A stretch of 64,000 nt of DNA, taken from NCBI RefSeq assembly GCF_003058225.1, contig NZ_QBUG01000009.1, forward strand, positions 248,001-312,000. Reading direction: 5' to 3'. The stretch comes from Promicromonospora sp. AC04. Lineage in GTDB: Bacteria; Actinomycetota; Actinomycetes; Actinomycetales; Cellulomonadaceae. Positions 16,733 through 27,048 of the stretch are shown piece after piece. Position 1 is the stretch's first letter; the number at the start of each line of letters is the position of its first letter. The notes under the pieces were generated by a model that saw only the letters and a list, made by a program, of their open reading frames with translations, did no database searches and was not told where the DNA came from. Made by a program: the position numbers and the translations under genes.

Positions 16733-19099
16733 CTACTGCCGTGCCATGGCGACGCGGAGCTGCTCGTCCGGGCTGATGAAGTGGTCGTGATCGTCCTTGC
16801 CGACGTCGAGCTGCACCCAGCCGATGCGGCCGGTGAACCGGCTCGTGGTGGCGCTGTAGGCGCTGGACACAGTGGTCCCGGACTGGTAGCCGACGTCGGT
16901 GGTCTCGTCGGCCGAGAAGACCAGCGGCTGGGTGGCCTCCACCCGTCCGTGCCCGACGTCGGTCCCGTCGTGGAACAGCGTGACGTCACCGCCCTTGCCC
17001 AGCCCGCCGCCGTCGTACGCGAACTCGACGCGCAGCTGGTGCTTTCCCGGAGGCACCGGGACCTCGGCGACGGCGTCGTACTGGCTGATGCCGAGCACGT
17101 TGTACGTGAAGGTCAGCCGGCCACCGGTCGTATGCACGGACCAGCCCCCGAACCGTCCGCCCTGGGCGATCAGGACCCCGCTGGCACCGCCCGGCGGGAC
17201 GTCGACCTCAGCGGTCACGGAGAACGACTTGTTCTTGACGCCGACGACGCTGTTCTCCGACAGGCGGCCCATGCCCGGGAAGAAGAGCTGGGAGTCGCCG
17301 TGGATGAGGGTGGGTCGTCCAGCGAGCTCGGGTGAGAGCCGCTCCGCGCCGCGGTCGTCCATGGGCAGCACGTTGTACTTCGTGGCCTCGATGAGCCACA
17401 GCCGCTGGAGCTTGGCCAGCATGTCCGGCCGTTCCGCCTTGAGGTCGTGGGCCTGGCTGAAGTCCGTCGCGCCGTCGTACAGCTCCCAGACGTCGTCGTC
17501 GAAGGCGGGCACCTGCCCGCCGGTCATGATCCACGGCGTGCGGTGCTTGGTGACCGCGCTCCAGCCGCGGTGGTAGACCCCGCGGTTGGCGAACATCTCG
17601 AAGTACTGCAGGTCGTGCCGTTCGGGCGTCTCGGCGTCGTCGAACGCGTAGACCATCGACGTGCCCTCGATGGGCGACTGCAGCACGCCGTTGACCATCG
17701 TCGGCTCGGGCAGCCCTGCCGCCTCGAGGATCGTGGGCGCGACGTCGATGACGTGGGCGAACTGCGAGCGGAGCCCGCCGCGCTCGGTGATGCCGGTGGG
17801 CCAGTGCACGATCGTGCCGTTGCGGGTCCCGCCCCAGTGCGAGGCGACCTGCTTGGTCCACTGGTAGGGGGTGTCCATGGCCCACGCCCAGCCCACCGAG
17901 TAGTGGTTGTAGGAGCTCGGCGAGCCGAACTCGTCCATCTTGCCGCGCATGAACTCGGGCGTTTCCAGAGCCGCCATGCCGTTGAAGTTCGCCATCTCGT
18001 TGAACGCGCCGTTGAGCGTCCCCTCGGCCGAGGCGCCGTTGTCGCCGATGATGTAGTAGACGATGGTGTCGTCGAGGACTCCCAGGTCCTCAAGGGCGTC
18101 GATCAGCCGGCCGACCTGCGTGTCGGTGTGCTCGAGGAAGCCCGCGTACGTCTCCATCTCGCGTGCGAGCACCGGCTTCATGTCGTCGGGCATGTCGTCC
18201 CAGGCGGGGATCTCGCCGTGCCGCGGCGTGAGGTCTGCCTCGGGCGGGACGACGCCGAGCTCCTTCTGCCGGGCGAACGTCCGCTCGCGCTGCACGTCCC
18301 AGCCGTCGTCGAACCGCCCGCGGTACTTCTCGATCCACTCCCGCGCGACATGGTGCGGGGCGTGCGTCGCGCCCGGGGCGAGGTAGACGAAGAACGGCTT
18401 GTCGGGCATCAGGGCCTTCTGCTGCCGCACCCACGAGCACGCGTGGTCGACGAGGTCCTCGGTGAGGTGGTAGCCCTCCTCCGGGGTCGCCGGCGGTTCG
18501 ATCGGCGTCGTCCCGCTGTACAGGGCGGGGTCCCACTGGTTGTTCTCCCCGCCGATGAACCCGTAGAACGTCTCGAACCCGCCGCCTCCGGTGGGCCAGG
18601 CGTCGAACGGGCCCATGGGCGACGTCTGCCATACCGGCACCTCGTGGCACTTGCCGAACTGCGCGGTCGAGTACCCGTTGAGCCGCAGCGTCTCGGCCAG
18701 CGGAGCCTTCGTGTTGGGGCGCAGCGAGCTGTTCCCGGGCGCCGAGGTGGCCGTCTCGGTGATGCTGCCCATGCCGACCGAGTGGTGGTTGCGGCCCGTC
18801 AGCAGCGCCTGCCGCGTCGGGGCGCACAGCGCCGTGGTGTGGAACCGGTTGAACCGCAGGCCGCCCGCGGCGAGGCGCTCGGCCGTCGGCGTCGCGCACG
18901 GTCCGCCAAACGCGCTCGACGCCCCGTACCCGACGTCGTCGAGCAGGACGACCAGCACGTTGGGCGCGCCGGGCGGCGGCAGCAAGGGCTCGATCGGTGG
19001 GTAGGACGTCTCCGGGTCCTTCGCGTCGTACGTCGTCAGGCCTGGGGCGGGGACGTCCGGGACGGGCAGCATCGTGCGGGCGTGCGGGTCGGGACGCAT
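16733..19099 (-). CDS. Arylsulfatase (FGly, Cys-type)
   Basis: A 788-residue sulfatase. The catalytic motif CAPTRQALLTGR has Cys92, converted to formylglycine by a separate FGE (not in this window). DD at 54-55 and a GDNGAS motif supply calcium ligands. The length and the extra C-terminal half match the long AtsB/AtsD-type arylsulfatases of actinobacteria, which cleave sulfate esters and release sulfate. No Sec signal peptide is visible, so it is probably cytoplasmic. Start ATG 19099 is chosen because the extra N-terminal codons to 19171 have no start signal. It is divergent from the LuxR-type regulator at 19286, a natural candidate for its control. Confidence 0.93.
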   Translation of the reverse strand: MRPDPHARTMLPVPDVPAPGLTTYDAKDPETSYPPIEPLLPPPGAPNVLVVLLDDVGYGASSAFGGPCATPTAERLAAGGLRFNRFHTTALCAPTRQALLTGRNHHSVGMGSITETATSAPGNSSLRPNTKAPLAETLRLNGYSTAQFGKCHEVPVWQTSPMGPFDAWPTGGGGFETFYGFIGGENNQWDPALYSGTTPIEPPATPEEGYHLTEDLVDHACSWVRQQKALMPDKPFFVYLAPGATHAPHHVAREWIEKYRGRFDDGWDVQRERTFARQKELGVVPPEADLTPRHGEIPAWDDMPDDMKPVLAREMETYAGFLEHTDTQVGRLIDALEDLGVLDDTIVYYIIGDNGASAEGTLNGAFNEMANFNGMAALETPEFMRGKMDEFGSPSSYNHYSVGWAWAMDTPYQWTKQVASHWGGTRNGTIVHWPTGITERGGLRSQFAHVIDVAPTILEAAGLPEPTMVNGVLQSPIEGTSMVYAFDDAETPERHDLQYFEMFANRGVYHRGWSAVTKHRTPWIMTGGQVPAFDDDVWELYDGATDFSQAHDLKAERPDMLAKLQRLWLIEATKYNVLPMDDRGAERLSPELAGRPTLIHGDSQLFFPGMGRLSENSVVGVKNKSFSVTAEVDVPPGGASGVLIAQGGRFGGWSVHTTGGRLTFTYNVLGISQYDAVAEVPVPPGKHQLRVEFAYDGGGLGKGGDVTLFHDGTDVGHGRVEATQPLVFSADETTDVGYQSGTTVSSAYSATTSRFTGRIGWVQLDVGKDDHDHFISPDEQLRVAMARQ

Positions 19100-19273
19100 G
19101 AGGGGCTCGCTTCGTCGCGGCAGGGGGTGGACGCCTCCGACGCTAGGGACGGCGTGACGTGGGCACATCACGCAGACAGGGTGAGAACCCAGGCAGCGCG
19201 GGCTCGCCAGGGGCCGTATCCCCCGATTCGGGTGATTGAACGCCCCGTGGTTGAAGCCGTTTCACGGCCTTCC

Positions 19274-19279
19274 TACAGT
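19274..19279 (+). promoter_or_regulatory. -10 box of the LuxR-type regulator
   Basis: TACAGT fits TANNNT and ends 6 bases before GTG 19286, implying a leaderless transcript in the short sulfatase/regulator divergent gap. Confidence 0.45.
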
Positions 19280-19285
19280 GAGGAA

Positions 19286-21535
19286 GTGGGCCACGAGCCG
19301 AGCATGGGACGGGCGACGGTGGAGCTCGACCGACTGCTCCTCGAAGCCAAGCTGAGCGTGCCCCGGCAACGCACGGCAACGGTGAGCCGGGCCGGTGTCA
19401 TCGGTGCAGCTCGCGCGAGCGGCCGTCGCGTCGTCGGCGTCACGGCACCGGCCGGCTACGGCAAGTCGACCCTCCTGGCCGAGTGGGCCTCGCTCGAGGA
19501 CCGGCCCGTGGCCTGGGTGTCGCTGGACAGGCTCGACGATCACCCGCTGGGCCTGCTCACCGTCCTCGCGTCCGCCTTCGCCACGGTGGAGAGCGGCCGA
19601 ACAGACCTGATAGCGGACATGGTGGGCCCCGACGCGTCGGTGCTCGGCCGAGCGGCGCCTCGGCTGGCTGCGGCCCTCCGGGCGAGCTCCACGCCGTTCC
19701 TGCTCGTCCTCGACGACCTGCACGAGGTGCGCTCGCCCGCCTGCCACGACGCGCTGAGCGTCGTGATCAGGGGCATCCCCGCCGGGTCACAGCTCGTCGT
19801 GGCCAGCCGGGCGGAGCAGCCCCACCTCGCGCCGCTGCGCGCCGTGGGCGAGACCGTCGAGATCACCGCGGGGGACCTCGCCCTCGACACCGCGGGCACG
19901 GAACGGGTCTTCGCCGCCGCGGACGTCCCCGTGTCGCACGAGGTCGCGGCGGAGGTGACCCGCAGGACCGAGGGGTGGCCCGTCGGCATCTACCTCACGT
20001 GCCTGATCGCGCGCCACGACACTCGGCGCGCCGGCGCGGTCACCGGAGACGACCCCTACGTCGCGGACTACCTCCAGCGTGAGGTGTTCCGGCAGCTGCC
20101 GGAGCCGACGCGCCGGTTCCTGCGCCGCACCTCCGTGCTCGACGACCTGAGCGCGCCGCTGTGCGACGCCGTCCTGGGCGAGCACCTGTCGCAGCGGCAG
20201 CTGCGGCAGCTCGAGGCCTCGAGCCTGTTCGTCGTCCCGCTCGACCGCCGCCGGGAGTGGTTCCGGTACCACGCGCTGTTCCGGGAGTTCCTGCTCGCCG
20301 ACCTCATGGCGGTCGAGCCCGAGCTGGCCGACGTCCTCCGCGTGCGAGCCGCCGACTGGTTCGAGGAGAACGGCTCGCCGGCCCGGGCTGTCGAGCACCT
20401 GCTCGCCACGCCGGAGCGCGGGCGGTGCGTCCTCCTCGTCACCGGGATCGTCATGTCCCTGTTCCAGACGGGCAGGATCGCGACCATCGAGAGGTGGTTG
20501 CGCGCGCTCGGCGACGGCGCCGTCGCGGGCTACCCCCCGCTCGCGGTGCTCGCGGGTTACGTGGCCGTCTACGAGGGCCGGGCCCTCGACGCCGAACGCT
20601 GGGCCGCGGTCGTGGACGACGCGTCGTTCGACGGCGAGCTCAACGACGGGTCGGCGTCGTTCGACTCCCTGCGTGCCATGTTCCACGCCATGCGCTGCCC
20701 CGACGGGCCCCGGCAGATGGTCGACGACGCCCGCCTCGCCCTGGACAGCGAACCGGAGTGGAGCTCGTGGCGCGACACCGCGCTGTCGTTGAGCGGGGCG
20801 GCGCACCTCCTCCTCGGTGACGTCGAGAGCGCGACGCGGCAGCTGGAGCGCGCCCTCGAGGCCGCCGTCGCTCACGGGAACGCCGACACCCTGGTCTTCA
20901 GCGAGGCTCAGCTCGCCCACCTGGACATGGACCGGGGCCACTGGGACCGCGCCCGGGAACGCGTCCAGCGCGCCCTGGCCGCTGTCGAGGAGCGCCGGAT
21001 CGACGACTATCCGACGAGCGCCCTGGGCTTCACCGCTGCCGCGCGCCTGTCGCTGCACCTCGGCGACCGGGCGGCGATGCGCCGTCATCTCGCCCGCGGG
21101 ATGCGGGCACGGACGTCCTGCACCTACGCCACGCCCACGCTCGCCGTCCGGGTACGCCTGCACCTCGCCCGGACGAGCTGGGCGACCGGCGACACCGCGG
21201 CCGTCCGGCACCTGCTGCGCGAGATCAACGACGTGCTCCTGCACCGGCCACGGCTCGGCGTGCTCCTCGACGAGGTCGCCGAGCTGCGCAAGGCCCTGGA
21301 CACGAGCGCGCACGCCGTCCGCCCCGGCACCTCGATCTCCCCGCTGACGCCCGCCGAGCTGCGGCTCCTGCCGTACCTGCAGACACACCTGACGATCCGG
21401 GAGATCGGGGAGCGGCTGTACGTCTCGCGCAATACGGCCAGCTCGGAGATCGGCGCGATCTACCGCAAGCTCGGGGTCTCGTCGCGTAGCGACGCCGTCC
21501 GCCAGGCCGCCGCGATGGGCCTGCTGGGCGGGTGA
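19286..21535 (+). CDS. LuxR-family transcriptional regulator, MalT/LAL type
   Basis: A 749-residue STAND-type regulator. Near the N-terminus is a P-loop (TAPAGYGKSTLLAEW), followed by a Walker B (LVLDDLHEV), then helical, probably TPR-like repeats, and a C-terminal LuxR HTH (LTPAELRLLPYLQTH to LYVSRNTASSEIGAIYRKLGV). In this family, ligand and ATP binding drive oligomerisation and promoter activation. GTG 19286 with a TACAGT box is preferred; ATG 19304 is an alternative. The divergent arylsulfatase is its likely target, with the inducer unknown. Confidence 0.9.
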   Translation: MGHEPSMGRATVELDRLLLEAKLSVPRQRTATVSRAGVIGAARASGRRVVGVTAPAGYGKSTLLAEWASLEDRPVAWVSLDRLDDHPLGLLTVLASAFATVESGRTDLIADMVGPDASVLGRAAPRLAAALRASSTPFLLVLDDLHEVRSPACHDALSVVIRGIPAGSQLVVASRAEQPHLAPLRAVGETVEITAGDLALDTAGTERVFAAADVPVSHEVAAEVTRRTEGWPVGIYLTCLIARHDTRRAGAVTGDDPYVADYLQREVFRQLPEPTRRFLRRTSVLDDLSAPLCDAVLGEHLSQRQLRQLEASSLFVVPLDRRREWFRYHALFREFLLADLMAVEPELADVLRVRAADWFEENGSPARAVEHLLATPERGRCVLLVTGIVMSLFQTGRIATIERWLRALGDGAVAGYPPLAVLAGYVAVYEGRALDAERWAAVVDDASFDGELNDGSASFDSLRAMFHAMRCPDGPRQMVDDARLALDSEPEWSSWRDTALSLSGAAHLLLGDVESATRQLERALEAAVAHGNADTLVFSEAQLAHLDMDRGHWDRARERVQRALAAVEERRIDDYPTSALGFTAAARLSLHLGDRAAMRRHLARGMRARTSCTYATPTLAVRVRLHLARTSWATGDTAAVRHLLREINDVLLHRPRLGVLLDEVAELRKALDTSAHAVRPGTSISPLTPAELRLLPYLQTHLTIREIGERLYVSRNTASSEIGAIYRKLGVSSRSDAVRQAAAMGLLGG

Positions 21536-21540
21536 GGCCG

Positions 21541-21855
21541 TCACGCGGTGGCGTCCGCGTCGAACGGGTCGTAGCCGAGCGCCAGGGCGAGCTTGGGTGC
21601 GGCCGCCACGACGCTGGGCAGGCCCACGATCGGGACGATCGCCGCCAGCACGTCCACGATCTCCGTCGCCGAGGCACCCGCGGTCACCGCGTCGTCCACC
21701 TCGCTGCCGTACGTCGGTTCCGCGCCGCCGACGGCGACCAGCGCGGCCAGGCGGACCAGAACCAGGGTCTTCGACTCGAGGGTCGTGGGCTCCGGGTCCT
21801 CGTCGAGGTGGGAGTCGTTGATGGCGAAGCGCCGCAATCGGTCGGTGTAGTCCAC
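21541..21855 (-). CDS. Carboxymuconolactone decarboxylase-like protein
   Basis: A 104-residue alpha-helical CMD-domain protein. GTG 21855 follows AGAGG by 7 bases. Conserved core: SKTLVLVRLAALVAVGGAEPTYGSEVDDAVTAGASATEIVDVL. The redox CxxC of AhpD-type members is absent, so it is not a peroxidase partner. Members range from lactone decarboxylases to proteins of unknown role. Convergent with the LuxR-type regulator, 5 bases apart. Confidence 0.75.
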   Translation of the reverse strand: MDYTDRLRRFAINDSHLDEDPEPTTLESKTLVLVRLAALVAVGGAEPTYGSEVDDAVTAGASATEIVDVLAAIVPIVGLPSVVAAAPKLALALGYDPFDADATA

Positions 21856-22060
21856 GAGCTCGCCTCTTCGATGGATGGTGGATCGCGTCCTCACCCATCG
21901 ACGCACCCGGAGGGCCGGACCACATCACACCGATCACATGATCCGGGGTGCGCCAGGTTCATGCGTTCTGCGTGACGACGAGCGCCCGCCACCGTCGCAG
22001 GCTGGCTCCAGACCCTTGCTGCCGCGCGCCGCGGCCGAGGAGGAGAGAGGACGACGGACC

Positions 22061-22510
22061 ATGACGCAGGACCTCAGCGATCTGGACGATTCCGGCCCCA
22101 TCGACTACCTGGTCGTCGAGCTGCCCAACGAGGGCATGACCGGTGAGGCGTTTCCGCTCCTGGTCGATCTCGTGGAACGGGGGATCGTCCGGATCCTCGA
22201 CCTGGTCGTCATCCGCAAGGAGCTTGACGGCACACTGACCGGCATCAAGATGGACGAGCTGCCGGACGGCACCTTGGATCTCGAAGTCTTCGACGGCGCG
22301 CGGTCCGGTCTGCTCGGCGACGACGACCTCGGCGAGGCCGCCAAGGCCGTCGAGCTAGGGATGACGGCCGCCGTGCTCGTCTACGAGAACGTCTGGGCCG
22401 CCCCGTTCGCGACCGCACTACGCCGCAGCGGAGCACAGCTCGTGGCCAGCGGCCGCATCCCCGTCCAAGCCGTCCTCGCCGCGCTCGACGCCGCCGAGCA
22501 GAACCGCTGA
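22061..22510 (+). CDS. DUF6325/DUF1269-type protein
   Basis: A 149-residue soluble protein that starts at ATG 22061 after a purine-rich AGGAGAGAGG. It has the pattern PIDYLVVELPN then RGIVRILDLVVIRK, and a Gly/Asp-rich middle, typical of the actinobacterial DUF6325 family. No catalytic residues are known for the family. It is followed 31 bases later by a SHOCT-domain gene, a pairing seen in many actinobacteria, so the two probably act together, perhaps at the membrane. Confidence 0.75.
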   Translation: MTQDLSDLDDSGPIDYLVVELPNEGMTGEAFPLLVDLVERGIVRILDLVVIRKELDGTLTGIKMDELPDGTLDLEVFDGARSGLLGDDDLGEAAKAVELGMTAAVLVYENVWAAPFATALRRSGAQLVASGRIPVQAVLAALDAAEQNR

Positions 22511-22541
22511 GGCAGCGGACCGACCAGAGAGGTAAACGCTC

Positions 22542-22826
22542 ATGCCAGGACTCCTCCGCGGTGTCGCACGCACCGCCGTCGTCGCGGGAACCGCCACCGC
22601 CGTCTCCAACCGCGTCTCGCGCCGCCAGGCCGGGCGCTGGGCCGCCCAGGCGCCACCGCCCGAGGCCTACCCGCCAGCGCCCGCGCCCGCACCCGCCGCA
22701 CCACCGCCCGCCTCCGACATGGACGCGCGGATCGCCCAGCTCACCCAGCTCGCCGCGCTGCGCGACCAGGGCGTGCTCAGCGCGGACGAGTTCGAGAAGC
22801 AGAAGGCGCAGATCCTCGCCGGCTGA
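22542..22826 (+). CDS. SHOCT-domain protein
   Basis: A 94-residue protein. The N-terminus has a basic, Ala/Val-rich amphipathic helix (LLRGVARTAVVAGTATAV), then a Pro/Ala-rich linker, then a C-terminal SHOCT domain (IAQLTQLAALRDQGVLSADEFEKQKAQIL). SHOCT modules are short helical pairs thought to mediate oligomerisation or membrane association. It forms a two-gene operon with the DUF6325 gene. Confidence 0.85.
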   Translation: MPGLLRGVARTAVVAGTATAVSNRVSRRQAGRWAAQAPPPEAYPPAPAPAPAAPPPASDMDARIAQLTQLAALRDQGVLSADEFEKQKAQILAG

Positions 22827-22862
22827 CAGAACCGGCACGACGAGAGGCGCTTGCGGCCCGCG

Positions 22863-23630
22863 TCACCGGGCGCCGAGCCGTCGGCTGACCTCCCGCGCCG
22901 CCCGGGTCGCCTGTTCCGCGAGCCCGACCCGCGCGTCGTCGTCGTACGCGTCGGAGCGGAACGTCACCGCCAGCCCCGCCACGGGCCGCCCCGTGTGGTC
23001 CACGACGGCGGCGGCCACCGACGCGAAGCCTGCGGTGACCTCGCCGTCCTCCACCGCGAAGCCCCGGGCCCGGGCCGAGCGCAGCACCACCCGCAGCTCC
23101 CGGAGCGTGCGCGGGCCGGAGCCGGTGAGGTCGGTGAAGGATCCCGGCGTCGGGTACAGGGCGCGCACCTGCGCCGGGGGCAGCAGCGCGAGCACGGCCC
23201 GCCCGCTGGCGGTGAGGTGGCTCGGGAGGTGGACGTCGACGTCGGTCACCAGGGGCGGGCGACCCGCCGCACGCTGCTCCACCAGGTACAGGACCTCCCG
23301 GCCGTTGAGCACCGCGAGGTGCCCGTTCTCGCCAGCGGTCTCCACCAGGCGGGCAACCACCGGGGCGGCCAGCCGGGTGAGCGGCGCCTGCCGCGTGTAC
23401 GCGCTGCCCAGGCCGAGGGCGGCCAGGCCCAGGCCGTAGCGGCGCTCGTCGGGGAAGTGCCGCACGAACCCCTCGTCGCGCAGCACCGACAGCAGGTGAT
23501 AGACGGTGGAACGCGGCACCCCGATGCCGTGCGCGATGGCGCCCGCCGGCACCGGCCCCGGCTGCGCCGCGATGAACGTGAGCAGCCGGGCGGTTGTGCG
23601 GGCCGCGGGAACGGCGCTGCTGCCGGCCAC
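22863..23630 (-). CDS. IclR-family regulator of histidine utilisation
   Basis: A 255-residue regulator with an N-terminal winged HTH (residues 10-65, TARLLTFIAAQ to GVPRSTVYHLLSVL) and a C-terminal IclR effector domain (from about residue 80). It is divergent from hutH with a palindrome matching a HutR site between (23650-23665), so it most likely controls the hut operon in response to histidine or urocanate. Corynebacterial HutR, an IclR protein in the same position, is the nearest described analogue I know of. Whether it activates or represses cannot be read from the sequence. Confidence 0.85.
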   Translation of the reverse strand: MAGSSAVPAARTTARLLTFIAAQPGPVPAGAIAHGIGVPRSTVYHLLSVLRDEGFVRHFPDERRYGLGLAALGLGSAYTRQAPLTRLAAPVVARLVETAGENGHLAVLNGREVLYLVEQRAAGRPPLVTDVDVHLPSHLTASGRAVLALLPPAQVRALYPTPGSFTDLTGSGPRTLRELRVVLRSARARGFAVEDGEVTAGFASVAAAVVDHTGRPVAGLAVTFRSDAYDDDARVGLAEQATRAAREVSRRLGAR

Positions 23631-23649
23631 TGTTTCCTCCCCGTGAACT

Positions 23650-23665
23650 GTCTGGTATCCCAGAC
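23650..23665. promoter_or_regulatory. Probable HutR operator
   Basis: GTCTGG-tatc-CCAGAC is a perfect 6+4+6 palindrome in the 89-base gap between the IclR gene and hutH. It contains TCTGGTATCCCAGA, which closely matches the TCTGwwATwCCAGA motif I recall for corynebacterial HutR (one position differs). It overlaps the region where the promoters of both divergent genes must lie. Confidence 0.7.
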
Positions 23666-23719
23666 TCTATCGCCGCTCCCGGCCGCGCGACGGGGCCCGC
23701 GGCGAGGTTCGATGAGCGC

Positions 23720-25333
23720 ATGAGCACCCTGCACGAAGCGGGAACGACGCCGCCCACCCCCGCGGCCGACCCTGACCTGCCCCGGCACGTCGTCCTCGAC
23801 GGCACGCCGCTGACCGTCGAACAGGTGGTCGCGATCGCCCGCCACGGCGCGACGGTCGAGATCCACGAGACGGCACTGGCCCGGATGGCGACCAGCCGCG
23901 CCGTCATCGAGGCCCTCGCCCACGACACCGTGCCGCACTACGGCGTCTCCACCGGGTTCGGGGCGCTCGCCCGCCGCCACATCCCCGCCGAGATGCGGGC
24001 CCAGCTCCAGCTCAGCCTCGTGCGCTCGCACGCCGCCGGGTCCGGGCCCGAGGTCGAGACCGAGGTGGTGCGGGCTTTGCAGCTCCTGCGCCTCGCGACC
24101 CTCGTCACCGGCCACACCGGCGCCCGCCCTGTGCTGGCGCAGACCTACGCAGCGATGCTCGACGCCGGCATCACACCGGTCGTGTACGAGTACGGGTCGC
24201 TCGGCTGCTCGGGCGACCTCGCGCCGCTCGCGCACGTCGCGCTCGCCGCCATGGGTGAGGGGCAGGTGCACGACGCCGACGGCGGGCTGGTCGACGCCGC
24301 CCAGGCCCTCGCCGACGCCGGGATCGCTCCCGTCGTCCTGGCCGAGAAGGAGGGGCTCGCCCTCATCAACGGCACCGACGGCATGCTCGGCATGCTCTGC
24401 CTCGCGATCCACGACCTGCGGCGCCTGCTCACCACCGCCGACGTCGCCGCGTCGCTCAGCGTCGAGGCCCTGCTCGGTTCGGACGCGCCGTTCGCCGAGG
24501 ACCTGATCGGCATGCGCCCGCACCCGGGCCAGGCGGCGTCGGCGTCGAACATGCGCCGGATCCTGGCGGGCTCGCCCATCATGGCGAGCCACCGCGAGCT
24601 GGACGACGCCGGAAACCCCGCGTGCACCCGCGTGCAGGACGCCTACTCGCTGCGCTGCGCCCCCCAGGTGCACGGCGCCGCCCGCGACACGCTGGACCAC
24701 GCCGCCACCGTGGCGGGCCGGGAGCTGGCCTCCGCGATCGACAACCCGGTGGTGACCGCCGACGGGCGCGTGGAGTCCAACGGCAACTTCCACGGGGCGC
24801 CGGTCGCGTACGTGCTGGACTTCCTCGCCATCGCTGCCGCCGACCTGGCCAGCATGAGCGAGCGGCGCACCGACCGGTTCCTCGACGTCTCCCGCTCCGA
24901 GGGCCTGCCCGCGTTCCTGGCGCACGACCCCGGCGTCGACTCGGGCCACATGATCGCCCAGTACACGGCCGCCGGGATCGTCTCCGAGATGAAGCGCCTG
25001 GCCGCGCCCGCGAGCGTGGACTCGATCCCGAGCTCCGCCATGCAGGAGGACCACGTGTCCATGGGCTGGGCCGGGGCGCGCAAGCTCCGCCGGTCCGTGG
25101 ACGGGCTCACGCGCGTCCTCGCCATCGAGGTGCTCACGGCCACGCGGGCCCTCGACTTCCGCGCGGAGGCCCCCGCGGCGGGCACGGGCGCTGTGTACGA
25201 CGCCGTCCGCGCCGTTGTGCCCGGACCCGGACCGGACCGCTACCTCGCCCCGGAGATCGAGCACGTGGTGCAGCTCGTGGCGACCGGCCAGATCGAGACG
25301 GCCGCCTCCGCCGCCGTCGGACACCTCGACTGA
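23720..25333 (+). CDS. hutH: Histidine ammonia-lyase
   Basis: A 537-residue enzyme that deaminates L-histidine to urocanate. The electrophilic MIO cofactor forms from residues 163-165, here Cys-Ser-Gly inside [15 protein letters not shown]; Streptomyces-type HutH proteins also use Cys in place of Ala. [11 protein letters not shown] (74-84), [12 protein letters not shown] and the family length agree. Start ATG 23720 lies 90 bases from the IclR start. It is the first gene of the hut operon, followed 38 bases later by hutU. Confidence 0.96.
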   Translation: MSTLHEAGTTPPTPAADPDLPRHVVLDGTPLTVEQVVAIARHGATVEIHETALARMATSRAVIEALAHDTVPHYGVSTGFGALARRHIPAEMRAQLQLSLVRSHAAGSGPEVETEVVRALQLLRLATLVTGHTGARPVLAQTYAAMLDAGITPVVYEYGSLGCSGDLAPLAHVALAAMGEGQVHDADGGLVDAAQALADAGIAPVVLAEKEGLALINGTDGMLGMLCLAIHDLRRLLTTADVAASLSVEALLGSDAPFAEDLIGMRPHPGQAASASNMRRILAGSPIMASHRELDDAGNPACTRVQDAYSLRCAPQVHGAARDTLDHAATVAGRELASAIDNPVVTADGRVESNGNFHGAPVAYVLDFLAIAAADLASMSERRTDRFLDVSRSEGLPAFLAHDPGVDSGHMIAQYTAAGIVSEMKRLAAPASVDSIPSSAMQEDHVSMGWAGARKLRRSVDGLTRVLAIEVLTATRALDFRAEAPAAGTGAVYDAVRAVVPGPGPDRYLAPEIEHVVQLVATGQIETAASAAVGHLD

Positions 25334-25371
25334 ACCTGACCGAACCCGTACCCCTGACTGGAGACGCAACC

Positions 25372-27048
25372 ATGAACCAGCCGTACGACCGGGGCACCCC
25401 CGTCGCCGTCCGCGCCCCGCGCGGCACCACCCTGACCGCCCGCAGCTGGCAGACCGAGGCCCCGCTGCGCATGCTCATGAACAACCTCGACCCCGAGGTG
25501 GCCGAACGGCCCGACGACCTGGTCGTCTACGGCGGCACCGGCCGGGCCGCGCGGGACTGGCCGAGCTACCACGCGATCGTCCGCTCGCTGACGGACCTGC
25601 GCGAGGACGAGACGCTGATGGTGCAGTCGGGCCGCCCGGTGGGCGTGCTGCGGACGCACGAGTGGGCGCCGCGCGTGCTGATCGCGAACTCGAACCTCGT
25701 GGGGGACTGGGCGAACTGGCCGGAGTTCCGCCGCCTGGAGCAGCTCGGTCTGACCATGTACGGGCAGATGACTGCCGGGTCGTGGATCTACATCGGCTCG
25801 CAGGGGATCCTGCAGGGCACGTACGAGACGCTGGCGGCGGTGGCGGTCAAGCGGTTCGGCGGCACCCTCGCCGGGACGCTCACCCTGACCGGCGGCTGCG
25901 GCGGCATGGGCGGCGCGCAGCCGCTGGCCGTCACCCTGAACGGGGGCGTGTGCCTGGTGGTCGACGTCGACCCCGCCCGCCTGCACCGGCGCGTCGAGAC
26001 GCGCTACCTGGACGTGGTCGCGTCGTCGCTGGACGAGGGGGTCTCGCTGGCCCTCGCGGCGAAGAAGGAGCGCCGGGCGCTGTCGGTGGGCGTGGTCGGC
26101 AACTCGGCCGACGTCGTGCCGGAGCTGCTGCGCCGCGGGGTCGAGATCGACATCGTCACGGACCAGACCTCCGCGCACGACCCGCTGTCGTACCTGCCGT
26201 CTGGCGTCGCGCTGGAGGACTGGGCCGACCTCGCGGAGAAGGATCCGGAAGGGTTCACGGACCGGGCGCGGGAGTCGATGGCCCGGCACGTCGAGGGCAT
26301 GGTCGGCTACCAGGACGCGGGCGCCGAGGTGTTCGACTACGGCAACTCGATCCGCGACGAGGCCCGCCTCGGCGGGTACGGCCGGGCGTTCGACTTCCCG
26401 GGGTTTGTGCCCGCCTACATCCGCCCGCTGTTCGCGGAGGGCAAGGGGCCGTTCCGCTGGGCCGCGCTGTCCGGGGACCCGGCCGACATCGCCGTGACCG
26501 ACAAGGCCGTGCTCGACCTCTTCCCCGACAACGACCACCTGGGCCGCTGGATCCGCGCCGCCCAGGACCGGGTCGCGTTCCAGGGGCTGCCCGCCCGCAT
26601 CTGCTGGCTCGGGCACGGGGAGCGGGACGTCGCCGGACTGCGGTTCAACGAGCTCGTCGCGTCCGGGGAGATCTCCGCGCCGCTCGCCATCGGGCGCGAC
26701 CACCTGGACTCCGGGTCCGTGGCCTCCCCGTACCGGGAGACGGAGTCGATGGCGGACGGCTCGGACGCGATCGCCGACTGGCCGCTGCTGAACGCCCTGA
26801 TGAACACCGCCTCCGGCGCCACGTGGGTCTCGATCCACCACGGCGGCGGCGTCGGCATGGGGCGGTCGCTCCACTCGGGGCAGGTGTCCGTGGCGGACGG
26901 GACGCCGCTGGCCGCCGAGAAGCTCGCGCGGGTCCTCGCCAACGACCCCGCGACCGGCGTGCTCCGGCACGTCGATGCCGGGTACGACGACGCCGTCAAG
27001 GCCGCCGAGCGCGGCGGGCTGCGCGTGCCGATGCGGGAGACGCCGTGA
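25372..27048 (+). CDS. hutU: Urocanate hydratase
   Basis: A 558-residue NAD-dependent urocanase that converts urocanate to 4-imidazolone-5-propionate. Conserved stretches include [21 protein letters not shown], the Gly-rich NAD site [40 protein letters not shown] and the C-terminal [18 protein letters not shown] 25372 follows GGAG at a good distance. Its stop overlaps the GTG of the next gene (GTGA), so the two are coupled. No repeats are inserted in this gene, unlike the three downstream. Confidence 0.96.
   Translation: MNQPYDRGTPVAVRAPRGTTLTARSWQTEAPLRMLMNNLDPEVAERPDDLVVYGGTGRAARDWPSYHAIVRSLTDLREDETLMVQSGRPVGVLRTHEWAPRVLIANSNLVGDWANWPEFRRLEQLGLTMYGQMTAGSWIYIGSQGILQGTYETLAAVAVKRFGGTLAGTLTLTGGCGGMGGAQPLAVTLNGGVCLVVDVDPARLHRRVETRYLDVVASSLDEGVSLALAAKKERRALSVGVVGNSADVVPELLRRGVEIDIVTDQTSAHDPLSYLPSGVALEDWADLAEKDPEGFTDRARESMARHVEGMVGYQDAGAEVFDYGNSIRDEARLGGYGRAFDFPGFVPAYIRPLFAEGKGPFRWAALSGDPADIAVTDKAVLDLFPDNDHLGRWIRAAQDRVAFQGLPARICWLGHGERDVAGLRFNELVASGEISAPLAIGRDHLDSGSVASPYRETESMADGSDAIADWPLLNALMNTASGATWVSIHHGGGVGMGRSLHSGQVSVADGTPLAAEKLARVLANDPATGVLRHVDAGYDDAVKAAERGGLRVPMRETP

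Noticed and set aside
17447-19285. N-terminal extension of the LuxR-type regulator by 613 residues
   Set aside because: It is the opposite strand of the arylsulfatase gene, Arg/Val/Pro-rich, with no homology; the promoter box at 19274 gives the real start.
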